Part shown: positions 55,445-64,000 of the stretch, one piece after another
Layout of the letters: each line of letters starts with the position of its first letter
Position numbering within the stretch: the first letter of the stretch is position 1
DNA from: Adiantum capillus-veneris
Taxonomy: Eukaryota; Streptophyta; Polypodiopsida; Polypodiales; Pteridaceae
DNA: 64,000 bases
Reading direction: 5' to 3'
Assembly (NCBI GenBank): GCA_014529385.2
Contig: CM043946.1
Span: forward strand, 35,986,558 to 36,050,557
The notes under the pieces: generated by a model
Told to the model about the DNA's origin: nothing
The model's input: the letters and a program-made list of their open reading frames with translations, nothing else
Databases searched by the model: none
Position numbers and translations under genes: made by a program

Positions 55445-56657
55445 TGATGTAGATTCTGTCCTCGGAAGCTATTGAGTTGAAGCTTGGTATGTCCATGTTG
55501 TAGAGCATCTAGATTTGAATCTGCAAGGCAAAGTCATTGTTTTAGCAAGCGGAATTATATTGCCATAAATCATGAGGGGAATGTAAAGTACATGTGGAAA
55601 TGAGTAAATGCAAGATTTATGAAATGTTAGACTGCCATTAAGGACAAATAAATTGCACTTTGAGTAAATTAATTAATCAAGAGTTTTGAGCTTATGGGTG
55701 AGTCTATCAATTAGTTAGCTATGACTAAGGTTAAAACAACTACTCTAGTACTAGCTAAGCTAAGAAGATTATCTAAATGCAAGATTCCCTAATTATGCTT
55801 TTCAGCTTTGATTAGCCAACTCGCTCTCACAACTGCAAACAAAAGCTTGAAATGTTAACTGTAAGCTCAATGGAAGTCTTTTAATTTTTTTTAATTTTTT
55901 ATTTTTTTTTATACTTTTTTACTTTGGGTCACAATCATGTGACGTGTGTGCTTATTTTGTATGTCCGGGGTTTTTTGCTTCTCAAGGAAAAGCGCCCACA
56001 CTGGGAACCTCTAGGGCTCTAGTACCATAGACAATACATGTGAGTGAAGTACCAATTCAAGCCAGGATTTCTCTTCCAGCGTAAGATTTTTCATTTGTGG
56101 CACTTATGTTTTTTTTTTTTGCTTCCATTTCCTTGGTATTTGCACTAGTGTTATTTGTTGTTTAAGTGAGCAAGCCTTTCTCTGCCTAAAATATTCCTAA
56201 GGTCTCAAATACTCGGATAATTTTATTAGCTAGGCCTAGTGGTCAAGTAAATGAGTTAACCTAAAGTCATGGTCTCCTAATCTCCAGCCTCATCCATAAG
56301 ATTAAACTCGAGTTCAATCAACTTAAGCAAAGACAAATTTATACATCTATAATGGCAGATAACAATCATAACTATTGCACTCAAACAAAGAATGAAAAAT
56401 CATTATTAGCAATTACACATATTCACCAACATGAATCATGGAAAGTAGTACACCTGGAGGTATGGAGTGGCTCATTTCGTTGAAGCAGATGCCCTCAACC
56501 ATGTGGATGGAGATCCATATAAGTCCTACCTAACACATCCAAAAATAGGCACTATACCTCTAGGAGGCATGTCAGTGTGAAAAATTAAAACTCCTAAAAA
56601 ACAAACTCAAAACACAATCTAGACCCCTAACCTACCTATCTGTCACCCCTTTTAGAA
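55445..56657 (-). other. Element E 3' non-coding region
   Basis: About 1.2 kb of AT-rich sequence with T runs (55,880-55,920, 56,108-56,120) between the small ORF3 and the PPT. No coding signal or palindrome of the P1/P2 type was found. Confidence 0.6.
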
Positions 56658-57089
56658 TCAAGGAAAGAGGATATTATATAAACCGGGTGGCCACCCTAAG
56701 GCTAGGCCTCTATCCTCATCATCTAGATAAATAAAATCGTTGTCCGTGAGGCCATAGTCTTCCTCGGTCTCTATTAGTTCCTCTTCATTATCCTCTTGTG
56801 CAAGCATGCTAATCAAGAACCTCGCGATGCGTGGATACTCATCTTGTGCAAAAGAATAAGCATGTGCCATTGGAGACACATTCGCTACTGGGTAGGGATC
56901 ACTAGTTAGCCATAGACGTATCAGCCATTCCAACTCCTCAAAATTTCTCTCACATGCAAGGCTCTCTATCAAATCCCATTCGCAAGAAAGTATAGGGTAG
57001 CATACATAGAACACTTGAGGAAAAGACAAAGGGTACCTTTCATCAAAAATAGAAGTGGATGCCTCTGGTGAAGTAGCCATTTCTGACAA
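56658..57089 (-). CDS. Small acidic ORF3 of element E (143 aa)
   Basis: MSEMATSPEASTSIFDERYP begins an uninterrupted protein with aromatic/hydrophobic stretches (QVFYVCYPILSCEWDLIESL, LEWLIRLWLTSDPYPV) and a very acidic C-terminal part (AQEDNEEELIETEEDYGL, FIYLDDEDRG). No signal peptide or known domain. Its position after PPT1 and a TATA box matches ORF3 of P1 and P2, but the sequence is unrelated as far as I can see. The ORF has stayed open in a fairly young element, which suggests it is real. Confidence 0.5.
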   Translation of the reverse strand: MSEMATSPEASTSIFDERYPLSFPQVFYVCYPILSCEWDLIESLACERNFEELEWLIRLWLTSDPYPVANVSPMAHAYSFAQDEYPRIARFLISMLAQEDNEEELIETEEDYGLTDNDFIYLDDEDRGLALGWPPGLYNILFP

Positions 57090-57251
57090 GACAGATAGAT
57101 TTGGTTAGGCCTTTAAAACATAAGAGTTGTTTTTGTGTGTTGCTTGAATTGACACGGTGAATTTGGACTTATATGTAAGATCTGATAGGGTGCTCTCTCG
57201 TCGCTAGTCGCTCTTGCTCTTTATTATTTTTGTTTTTTGTGAGTATAAGGC

Positions 57252-57262
57252 TATATATATAC
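57252..57262 (-). promoter_or_regulatory. TATA box ahead of element E ORF3
   Basis: The minus strand reads TATATATATAG about 80 bp after PPT1 and about 165 bp before the ORF3 ATG at 57,089. Confidence 0.5.
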
Positions 57263-57339
57263 ATTCCCTAAGATTGGAATTGAGAGGTCAGGGAGGAAGG
57301 TTGAGAGGGGAGCGAGTGAATGATTGATGTTAGCAAACA

Positions 57340-57352
57340 CTCCCCCCTTCCT
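57340..57352 (-). other. Internal polypurine tract (PPT1) of element E
   Basis: The minus strand reads GGAAGGGGGGAG then TGTTTGCTAACATC. It is the same tract as at the LTR border of P1 and even has TGTTTG after it. It lies 1.9 kb upstream of the terminal PPT. Confidence 0.75.
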
Positions 57353-57360
57353 TGGGTAGA

Positions 57361-57879
57361 TCATACCTTTTGGAATGAGGTCGTCACCTTTTGAAACCAA
57401 TTGTTCCAAGTTGTTATGGGTGAAGGTTTTAACCAATAGTTTTCGACCGCCCTATGCGTTTCATCTAGTTGCAAGGGTGGTAAGGTACTCTCCCATGATT
57501 TTATTTGCAACGTTGTTGTAGGTGGTGAACTTACCCCGGGAGGTGCAAACTCTTTCGTGCTTGTATGGATATGTACAGTGGTAGGTGGAGGTTGTGTCGA
57601 AGCTTCTATTTGCGTATAGGAACTACATGAAGAGCAAGAAGCTTCATTTGATTTCCCTGTTCCTGAGCTAGGTGGAACAAATCGTTCTTTCTTTGGTACC
57701 CAAACTAGCTCTAGATCGGGTGTGTAACATCCCATGATTTTTTCTTTTCTGCGATTTTCGATTTGTTTTGGAGCCACAGGATTGGGTTTACATGGGCCAG
57801 GTGACAGGTAAGAGTACACTTTACATTTGGGCACCCAGATTTGATCATTTCCTTCATAGTATCCTTGGGCTTCCAATAG
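57361..57879 (-). pseudogene. Element E W-x-P-K tail after the PR2 stop
   Basis: In the same frame as the integrase-PR2 ORF, after a single TGA, coding-like sequence continues for about 170 codons: NDQIWVPKCKVY and LELVWVPKKERF, then Ser/Pro/Thr-rich sequence ending at PPT1. With KWVPK and RWIPK before the stop this makes four W-[VI]-P-K repeats. It could be an expressed extension by readthrough, a separate ORF, or an old end lost by a stop mutation. Confidence 0.5.
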
Positions 57880-60084
57880 TCATTTAGGAATCCAACGCAA
57901 CGTTTCTTTACATTTCTTGGAGTGAGTGGGACGGTTCTTACTAGGTTTCCGTTTTTTTGCATCAACCATGCTCACTACAGAGGCTTTAGGGACCCACTTG
58001 TATGTTTTCTCTGTTATATTAGGATGGTTCTTGTGTGTCTCAAGCTTTCTTTCAACTACATCAGTTGAAGCTCTAGAGAGTTGGGCTATGGGGACGTATG
58101 GTTCAACCTCCTGGACATGCAATGTCTTGGGTTTTATTTCCTTAGGCAATATCTCACGGACTATGGCTTGAGTGGTAGGGCTAAGAGTTGGTTTTTGCGT
58201 TGTAACACCCCCAGTCCCCCAATCAATAGTGCATTTGGTGGCTATCATCCACGTGCGGCCTAGGTTTATATTACCCTCCATAGTTCCAGTAGGCATGACC
58301 AAAAAGTCTTGAGCTACAATCCCATTGTCATAGCTGACAAAAGTGTGCCAGATTCCAAAAACCGTAGTTTTTTTCTTGTTGACACCCTTGACTTGGATAA
58401 TACTCTCAGATAGAGGTGGCTTCCCTAACTGACACCACACCCCATAGGATAGCAGATTATATTTAGCACCCGTGTCCAATAAGGCGTTATATAGCACTTT
58501 TCCATAGGCACTATTTAACTCAATAGGGTATCGTAGAGGTGTGTCAGAGTCCAACCCATCCTCTTCGATTTCCACGTGGAATGCATTTGTGACTCCAAGG
58601 TTAGCCTCTCGTTTTTGTCTTATACGTTGTTGTCGCTCCTTAGCCTCAGCTTGAGCTTGTATCTTGTTTAACTCGGTTTGTGCTTTGGCGGCCTTCTTTT
58701 GATGAATGGCCCGTAGTTCTTCTTGGCTTAAAGGATCATAATATCTTTTGAATTTACTCCCATTGAGGAATCCAATGGTTTCAACTCCATCAAGAGTTTC
58801 CACACGAAGGGTACCTTGTGGGGTAATTTCACATACTCTATATGGTCCTTTACCAGCATATTTCAACTTTTTCTTCTCTTTACGTACTCCATACATAAGG
58901 ACTTTATCACCAACCTTGATGTCCTTGTCCTTCACATGGCGATCAAACCACTTCTTTCTCCTATCCTTTTCCACAAGAGCATTTTGCATAGCCAACTGTC
59001 TCTCTTCGTCTAGTTTTTCTAAGATATACAAACGCTCGGTTAAGGGGTGACCATTCCATCCTTCTTGCGAAGCTACCCTAAGACTAGGAATGACAAACTC
59101 CCAAGGCATAACCGCTTCTTGGCCGTATACCATTTTGAATGGCGTACAATTAATAGCCACTTTATAAGCAGTACGATAAGCCCATAGAGCAGATGTCAAC
59201 TTCAAATCCCAATCAGTGCTATGAGCTTCTACTGTCTTGGTTAAAATAGAGATTAGAATCTTGTTGGTGCTCTCGGCTTGTCCATTAGCTTGCGGGTAAT
59301 AAGGTGTAGACTTATGGTGGGATATCATAAAGGTCGTGGTAAGCTCTCTTATTACCTCATTTATAAAATGGGTACCATTATCACTAACAATTTCAAAAGG
59401 GCAACCAAATCTTGTGATAATGTTCTCAAAAAGAAACTTAGTTGTTGTCCTCGCGTCAGCTTTTTGTGAAGCCTTAGCTTCAGCCCACTTTGTTACATAG
59501 TCCGTAGCAACTAGAATATATCGAGATTGAGTGTTGCGAGCTGCGGGACTAATTGGACCTACAAAGTCTAAGCCCCATTTTTCAAATGGTTGGGTTACTT
59601 TAATAGGATGTAAGGGCATTCTGTCTTTGCGCTGTGTGGTCTTGTAACGTTGGCACTCATCACACCCTTTTGCAAAAAGTGATGCATCCTTAAATAAAGT
59701 TGGCCACCAATAGCCTGATTGCAGCACCTTTCTAGCAGTCAGGTCTCCTGAAAAATGTCCTCCTGCTATGCCCATATGTGCTTCTTGCAAGATATACAAA
59801 TATTCATCATCGCGGGCACAACGCCTAAGAATATCATCCTTGCCTAATCTATACAGAGTTCCGGCAATCAAACAATAGGGTTCACATTCTTTTACTAGCC
59901 TTCGAGCGATATCCTTACGAAGTTCCTTGGGTGGAAAACCATTAACTAAAAACTTAACAATGTTCTCACTCCATTCAGGCATAGTCTCAACTCTGAAACT
60001 TGACAGAACTGTGCAGTGAAAACACAGAAAATGCAAAAAAACGCAAGAAATGCTAACTGTGTGACTAATGCTAATTGTGTGCAA
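57880..60084 (-). CDS. Element E integrase-PR2 protein (734 aa, intact)
   Basis: The only long uninterrupted pol-type ORF in the window. The start at 60,084 (MHTISISHTV) is provided by leader sequence; an internal Met35 (METP-like MPEWSENIV) is an alternative. H2C2 module: H103, H110, C141, C144. Core: D173 (WGLDFVGPI), D235 (IVSDNGTHF), E271 (NGQAESTNK), exact D-35-E, followed by MVYGQEAVMPWEFVIPSLRV. GPY at 413-415. Lys/Gln/Glu-rich linker 455-495. Retropepsin-like domain about 515-615 with ALLDTGAKYNLLS (D537) and NINLGRTWM. Tail with YKWVPK (about 697) and RWIPK at the very C-terminus. Complete catalytic residues suggest an active integrase, perhaps cut by its own protease. Confidence 0.85.
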   Translation of the reverse strand: MHTISISHTVSISCVFLHFLCFHCTVLSSFRVETMPEWSENIVKFLVNGFPPKELRKDIARRLVKECEPYCLIAGTLYRLGKDDILRRCARDDEYLYILQEAHMGIAGGHFSGDLTARKVLQSGYWWPTLFKDASLFAKGCDECQRYKTTQRKDRMPLHPIKVTQPFEKWGLDFVGPISPAARNTQSRYILVATDYVTKWAEAKASQKADARTTTKFLFENIITRFGCPFEIVSDNGTHFINEVIRELTTTFMISHHKSTPYYPQANGQAESTNKILISILTKTVEAHSTDWDLKLTSALWAYRTAYKVAINCTPFKMVYGQEAVMPWEFVIPSLRVASQEGWNGHPLTERLYILEKLDEERQLAMQNALVEKDRRKKWFDRHVKDKDIKVGDKVLMYGVRKEKKKLKYAGKGPYRVCEITPQGTLRVETLDGVETIGFLNGSKFKRYYDPLSQEELRAIHQKKAAKAQTELNKIQAQAEAKERQQRIRQKREANLGVTNAFHVEIEEDGLDSDTPLRYPIELNSAYGKVLYNALLDTGAKYNLLSYGVWCQLGKPPLSESIIQVKGVNKKKTTVFGIWHTFVSYDNGIVAQDFLVMPTGTMEGNINLGRTWMIATKCTIDWGTGGVTTQKPTLSPTTQAIVREILPKEIKPKTLHVQEVEPYVPIAQLSRASTDVVERKLETHKNHPNITEKTYKWVPKASVVSMVDAKKRKPSKNRPTHSKKCKETLRWIPK

Positions 60085-60281
60085 ACAGAAAAACAGAATT
60101 TTGCTAACTGTCTAACTAATACTAAATGTACGCAACAGAAAAATAGAAAATGCAAACTGTACGCAACAGAAAACAGAATTAACAACTTGCAGAAAAATAC
60201 GCCTTCCTCTCCCTCTTCTTTCCTCCTGCAAACCACTCATACAAGAAGCACAAAGTGCCTCTTGGGCTTAGTGCAAGGCTA
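60085..60281 (-). other. Element E leader
   Basis: About 200 bp between the PBS and the ORF. Contains short degenerate repeats (gctaactgt, aacagaaaa, acgcaacagaaaa) similar in style to the leader of element A. A polypurine-poor region; no gene. Confidence 0.5.
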
Positions 60282-60282
60282 T

Positions 60283-60300
60283 TCCCCGGCAACGGCGCCA
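60283..60300 (-). other. Primer-binding site of element E (tRNA-Asp type)
   Basis: The minus strand reads TGGCGCCGTTGCCGGGGA, the classic Tat/Athila PBS complementary to tRNA-Asp, four bases after the LTR end. Confidence 0.9.
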
Positions 60301-60304
60301 AAAA

Positions 60305-60539
60305 TGTGCGCTCCTTGCCGCACTGTCGAAGCAAGGGACTTGCCGATACACCGTGTACGAGCCGCAGACGGCTCCAAGCACACAACTAGTTTAACTAGTA
60401 AGCTCAAAGAGGGCAATGGTGTGTCACTCACTGCCTTATGCTCCTGCCGTAGAGGATTCCTCGCCGCGAAGAAGAGGGAGACGCCGCTACGCCGTGCTCA
60501 ACCACCTCGCCGCCGTCGTGCCGCCGCAATGCTCGATCG

Positions 60540-60580
<41 letters not shown>

Positions 60581-60890
60581 GCACACACACAAGGAGATGG
60601 TGAAGGAGAAGGTGGAGATGGAGCAAGAGCAGCTTCTATTGCACAATGAGAGAATGACTCAATTTTAGGTTTAATTGGCTTTTATGTGAGCTCACCCCAT
60701 TCACACTTGGGCACCCATGCTTAGCCAACTAACCCTAGCATGTTCATGTTAGAGTGCGCCTCTCATCGGCGATCACTCTACCTTTCCCTATTGGACCGAC
60801 AAGCCCGGTGTTTGACTCTACTTAAATAAATAATACGGTTACAGTGTCCGTTGTAGGCGATAGGGTGTCCGTGAGCCACGAGGGTTAACA
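60305..60890 (-). repeat. 5' LTR of element E (586 bp)
   Basis: Partner of 54,798-55,431; (CT)n at 60,542-60,576. Followed on the right by the TSD catca (60,891-60,895) and the P2 zinc knuckle CYKCGGDHWLRDC. Confidence 0.95.
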
Positions 60891-60895
60891 CATCA

Positions 60896-63444
60896 TGAGG
60901 ACAGTCTCGTAGCCAATGGTCTCCACCACACTTGTAGCAGGGTCCCTTGTTGTTGAGGTGCTCCTGGAGCTCCTCTTTGTTGGTATGCATGTCTCTGTCC
61001 ACCCATGCCCCCATTGGCTATGAACAACAATGTTCGTTCATCTAAACTATATCTCCCTTCTCCTGCTGCCTGTGCAACAGTTGGTGGTCCTGTATTTTCT
61101 ATCATGCTCCATGGTTCTGGTGTCGAGGGATCTTCCGGGGGATAATAGACAGGGTTTGCCGCATATCCATTGGGATCTTCATAATATGCATGCATAGGCA
61201 CCAAAGCCTTATTCTCTGATTCAGTTACAGTTGGTGTGTATCTTATACAGACTGGTTGTAATCCTGGTAGGGGTGGTTGTTGCCCCAACACTGGTTGTGG
61301 TCTTTCTACACCTACAGGTCCTGGTAGGTTTTCTGCTTGATATATAGGCATCGGTGGAACTTAAGGAGAAGCTACCGGAGCTTGGGGAGCGTAAGGTCTC
61401 TCTCTCACATACCCCTTGTTATAATAACATTCCTCGGTCCCATGGTTTGTCCATTTTTGTTCAATAGCACACTACTTGGGCTGTTTAGCCTGGGGTTTGG
61501 TATACAAGTTAATCTTTTTTAGCACTTCATCTACAAGCTGCTCTTGGTTTACAGCTACTTCTCCTTTCGGTGCTGTCTTAGAAGACTTGCTTCCACTTTG
61601 TTGTGAAAATGAATTGTCGTCAAGGTCCTTGAACTCCCCCTCTTTGTAGACCGCACAATTGTCCACCAGGTAAAGAGCCTCCTTGGTCAACTCATTCAAC
61701 GTCGTGCTCCTATTCATATGTAAGTCTTTCTGGAGATCCACATTCCTTAGTCCTTGGATGAATATCAGCATAAGTCTGGACTGAGTTGGCAGTTCTTCCA
61801 GAGGACAGAACTTAACATATCTTTTTAGTCTTAGGACTGCCTTTCAGACAGATTCCCCATCTTTCTGTTTGAATTTATGGATTTGTGAGACGGTATTATG
61901 AGCTATCCCCCTTTGTGAGAATTCCTTGATAAACTCGTCAAACACTTCCTCCATAGACTCAAAGTCTCTACGCTCTACAGAATCAAACCAAGTAGTGGCA
62001 TCCTCTTCTAGAGTAAGCCCAAATCCTGCAAATTGGGTAGGAAAGTCTAACACCTCTTCGGCTCTAATTACACGCACAAAGGCTGCTACATGATCTCTTG
62101 GGTCTCTCCTTCCTATGTATTTCTTGTTTACCCATTTTTGCACTTGAGAAGGACTAATTCTCCGATGGTCTACAAACCTCATCATTGGATCTCCCTGTCC
62201 TAATCGATATACCTCCTCAGATCTTCTGTAATAGGCTGGTTCCTCTCCCAGTGGTGCTCCTAAGCCATAAATTCTAACGGTTCTCACTGGAGGTGGTTCA
62301 TCTCTTCGAACTCGTTCTATGGGTGGTCCTCCAGGCTCTGTCGACCCTTGAGTCTTTGGCTTACTCTCTCCTTGATACCTTGAATAGAGTGGTGGTTCTT
62401 GCAAATCCCTTAGCCCTCGTGCGGCTTGATAACCTTCTCGATTTTGGTCTTGCTCCATTGTTGCACTCTGTCTAATCCATGCTTGCAATGATGGCTGGTT
62501 TGCCGGTTGGTCTTGGTTGTTGAATGCTTGCGGTCAGGTGGAATGTGAGGTAGCATCATAATCTTTTGAAAAAGGATTCGTTGACTTGCTTGGGGTGTAG
62601 GTGGCTCTTGGTACTTTTTCAAGGGCATATGCTGATGCTCCTGGACCTGTTGCCCTTTCTACCTCCTCTGGGAGAATACGTTGGTATTGTCGCCCGTATC
62701 TATCAACAAAAACTATACCCTTCCCCATAGCAGTTCACAAGAGAATAAGTAAAGAACCTTGTCTTTGCTTAATTCGTTTACATATGGTTCTTTGCTACGA
62801 AAGTAAGAGACTATAACCTCACTGTCATGCTTGTAGATTCCCACGTTCTTGTTATAAGTTGGAACCCTGGTTGTTTTCTTATCATACATAAAAATAGCTC
62901 CCGGCCGATCAATGTTTGGTGGCGGTTCTTGAGCTTCTGAAACCATTTTTCCTTTCACCACGTTATCTCCATATCTGTTGTAATCTTCAGGGTTACTAAC
63001 TATTAAATAGTGGTTCCCCTTTTCGTCTCGGAATCTATCTCCATCATCATAGACTCGGATTATCTCCAATCTCTGAGCTGGCCTCTCTTCAATACAAATG
63101 CACTTGCGTCCTCGATAGTCAAAATAGACTAGGGCTCCCCTCGAGTTTGTTCCTTCTACGAAGATCACAGTGAGCGTAGAATCATTCAAAGGATGTTGGG
63201 AGGTGCTTCCTCCTGGCATAGGTCCGTCATAGGTGAAACCTCCCGGCTGTTGACTACCCATCATGAAGAAAGATTTGTCTGACGAAGTGTCAGTATCACT
63301 ACCCTCCTCAATAATCGGTGCTAGAGGATCTAGCCTTGCCTGAGTTACACTCTCTTCGGTGGAAACTAAGCTACCTTGGTCACCTGTCACCTTCTGGTCT
63401 CTAACAATGTATTTTCCTGATCTTAAATTCATCAAACTTATCAA
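60896..63444 (-). pseudogene. P2 gag N-terminal and capsid part
   Basis: It starts near 63,444 with MISLMNLRSGKYIVRDQKV. After a stop it continues VDRYGRQYQRILPEEVERAT, then the capsid-like domain (62,488-61,844) with QKWVNKKYIGRRDPRDHVAA, DATTWFDSVERRDFESMEEV and FIKEFSQRGIAHNTVSQIHK, as in Retrotrans_gag. Then FIQGLRNVDLQKDLHMNRST, a Pro-rich region, and the zinc knuckle CYKCGGDHWLRDC at the element E insertion. Stops near 62,712, 62,530, 61,840, 61,470 and 61,352 break it. Confidence 0.8.
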
Positions 63445-64000
63445 TGCAATTTATCACAAATCCAACCACTCGCCTGGTTAAGGATCAGTTTCCGCTCAAC
63501 TTCTTGCTTTGTTGTTGAATATACCTGTACACAAGCGTTTAATTTTGGCAATCGAATCAAAGCATTTATCTGCTAGAGGTTATCTTAGTAATGATTGGTA
63601 TAACTGGAGAGTTAATCTCAACCACTACTGTATTTTATACATTGTTGATGTTCTGGATTAGGTCTGCTAATCTGAAACTGTACTTCCCTCGGATGTTGGT
63701 CAATTTACACAAAAAAGTTTGAATTCAGTCTTTGCTCCGTCAAATGGGCAAACAAGGTCCAAATTAACTTCTGAAAAAAGTTCTAGAACCCTTAAGCCAA
63801 ATGGAATCTCACTGTCTAAACCCAATCAAATTTTCTCTTCAGTAGGCCCCAATAGACATCCTACGCGTAGGATGTCTCCTGCTTTGTCTTGCCTGGATTT
63901 TTGCACTATGGTTTCCCCTTGATGTACTGAGCCCACAGCTGCTTTTGCTTTTTGATTTGGACACCTATTAGCTAGTCAATGAGTAAGAAATCTGTTCCAA
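63445..64000 (-). other. P2 gag leader (partial)
   Basis: Non-coding sequence upstream of gag, cut by the window edge. Its PBS and 5' LTR must lie further right. It holds one perfect palindrome at 63,854-63,877. Confidence 0.65.
63854..63877. promoter_or_regulatory. P2 gag-leader palindrome (perfect 24 bp)
   Basis: Perfect 24-bp palindrome around acatcctacgcgtaggatgt, the same sequence as the ORF3-leader copies 21-22 kb away. The following ctcctg is shared with copy 4 at 41,983. Confidence 0.95.

Larger units (their letters stand above)
54798..60890 (-). mobile_element. Element E: deletion-derivative Tat-like element carrying only integrase-PR2 and a small ORF3
   Basis: It has LTRs at 54,798-55,431 and 60,305-60,890, a perfect tRNA-Asp PBS, a terminal PPT and TSD catca. 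The interior is 4.87 kb. Gag, PR1, RT and RNase H are missing: the leader runs straight into the RNase H-integrase linker (VETMPEWSENIVKFLVNG). It keeps the integrase-PR2 ORF intact, then tail, PPT1, TATA, small ORF3, non-coding sequence and PPT. The LTRs differ at only about a dozen sites besides (CT)n length, so insertion is fairly recent. It would need gag and RT supplied in trans. Confidence 0.9.
36573..64000 (-). mobile_element. Element P2: giant Tat-like LTR retrotransposon with ORF3 (5' end beyond window)
   Basis: Minus-strand order from the right edge: leader with palindrome (63,854), gag, PR1, RT/RNase H, integrase with two H2C2 modules, PR2, W-x-P-K tail, PPT1 (43,607), TATA (near 43,420), four palindromes (42,008-41,131), ORF3 (40,965-37,557), PPT and 3' LTR. 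Removing element E (6.1 kb) and unit G (about 3.8 kb) leaves about 17.5 kb within the window. That the 3' part (ORF3) and the pol part belong together is inferred from the identical palindrome in the leader at 63,854 and from the same order in P1. Confidence 0.65.

Overview
The window looks like a repeat-saturated nuclear segment of a large plant (streptophyte) genome. The evidence is long nested LTR retrotransposons of the plant Ty3/gypsy Tat-like type, primer-binding sites matching the tRNA-Asp type used by Tat/Athila elements, plant-style TATA boxes and abundant (CT)n, (CA)n and (TA)n tracts. I see no tRNA, rRNA, CRISPR array or convincing host gene. Species cannot be fixed from the sequence. 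Almost all coding sequence is retroelement-derived, lies on the minus strand and carries stop codons or frameshifts.

Layout. Element A (13,631-21,917 plus 1-593, continuing beyond the left edge) is an old Tat-like element on the minus strand with 5' LTR, PBS, gag with four zinc knuckles, protease, RT/RNase H and the start of integrase. Its RNase H is split by element B (594-13,630; 2.2-kb LTRs, TSD ccgt), a Ty3-like element of a different lineage. B is itself split at the RNase H/integrase junction by a 2.6-kb solo LTR C (4,384-7,019, TSD atat). In each case joining the flanks restores an open frame across the empty site. At 22.0-25.6 kb lie an old B-type LTR and unassigned remnants.

Element P1 (25,578-33,613) is the 3' half of a Tat-like element. 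In minus-strand order it has the integrase C-terminus, a second retropepsin (PR2), a W-x-P-K repeat tail, an internal polypurine tract (PPT1), a TATA box, a leader with palindromes centred on tcgcga, a ~1.1-kaa third ORF (ORF3), the terminal PPT and the 3' LTR. Element P2 (36,573 to beyond 64,000) shows the same order in a nearly complete giant element: gag (63.4-60.9 and 54.8-53.4 kb), PR1, RT/RNase H, integrase with two tandem H2C2 modules, PR2, tail, PPT1, TATA, four palindromes centred on acgcgt, ORF3, PPT and LTR. P2 is interrupted in gag by element E (54,798-60,890, TSD catca) and in its tail by a plus-oriented unit G (about 44.14-47.96 kb) that carries a 152-bp tandem array behind a TATA box. 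Between P1 and P2 (33.6-36.6 kb) are microsatellites and a small plus-strand gag-like ORF pair.

Most interesting system. Two related giant elements carry, at the same place ahead of ORF3, arrays of a long perfect or near-perfect DNA palindrome. The palindrome differs completely between the two elements, yet within one element it is conserved while the sequence around it has diverged. P2 also carries it in its gag leader, and both elements carry a copy or half-copy in the LTR. I propose a family-specific self-recognition signal (DNA-binding site or RNA hairpin/dimerisation site), possibly read by ORF3, whose N-terminus is basic and NLS-like. Added to this are a second protease after integrase in three independent elements, an internal PPT plus promoter ahead of ORF3, and a duplicated integrase zinc module. 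Element E, a deletion derivative, keeps only integrase-PR2 and a small ORF3, and has the one long intact ORF in the window (734 aa).
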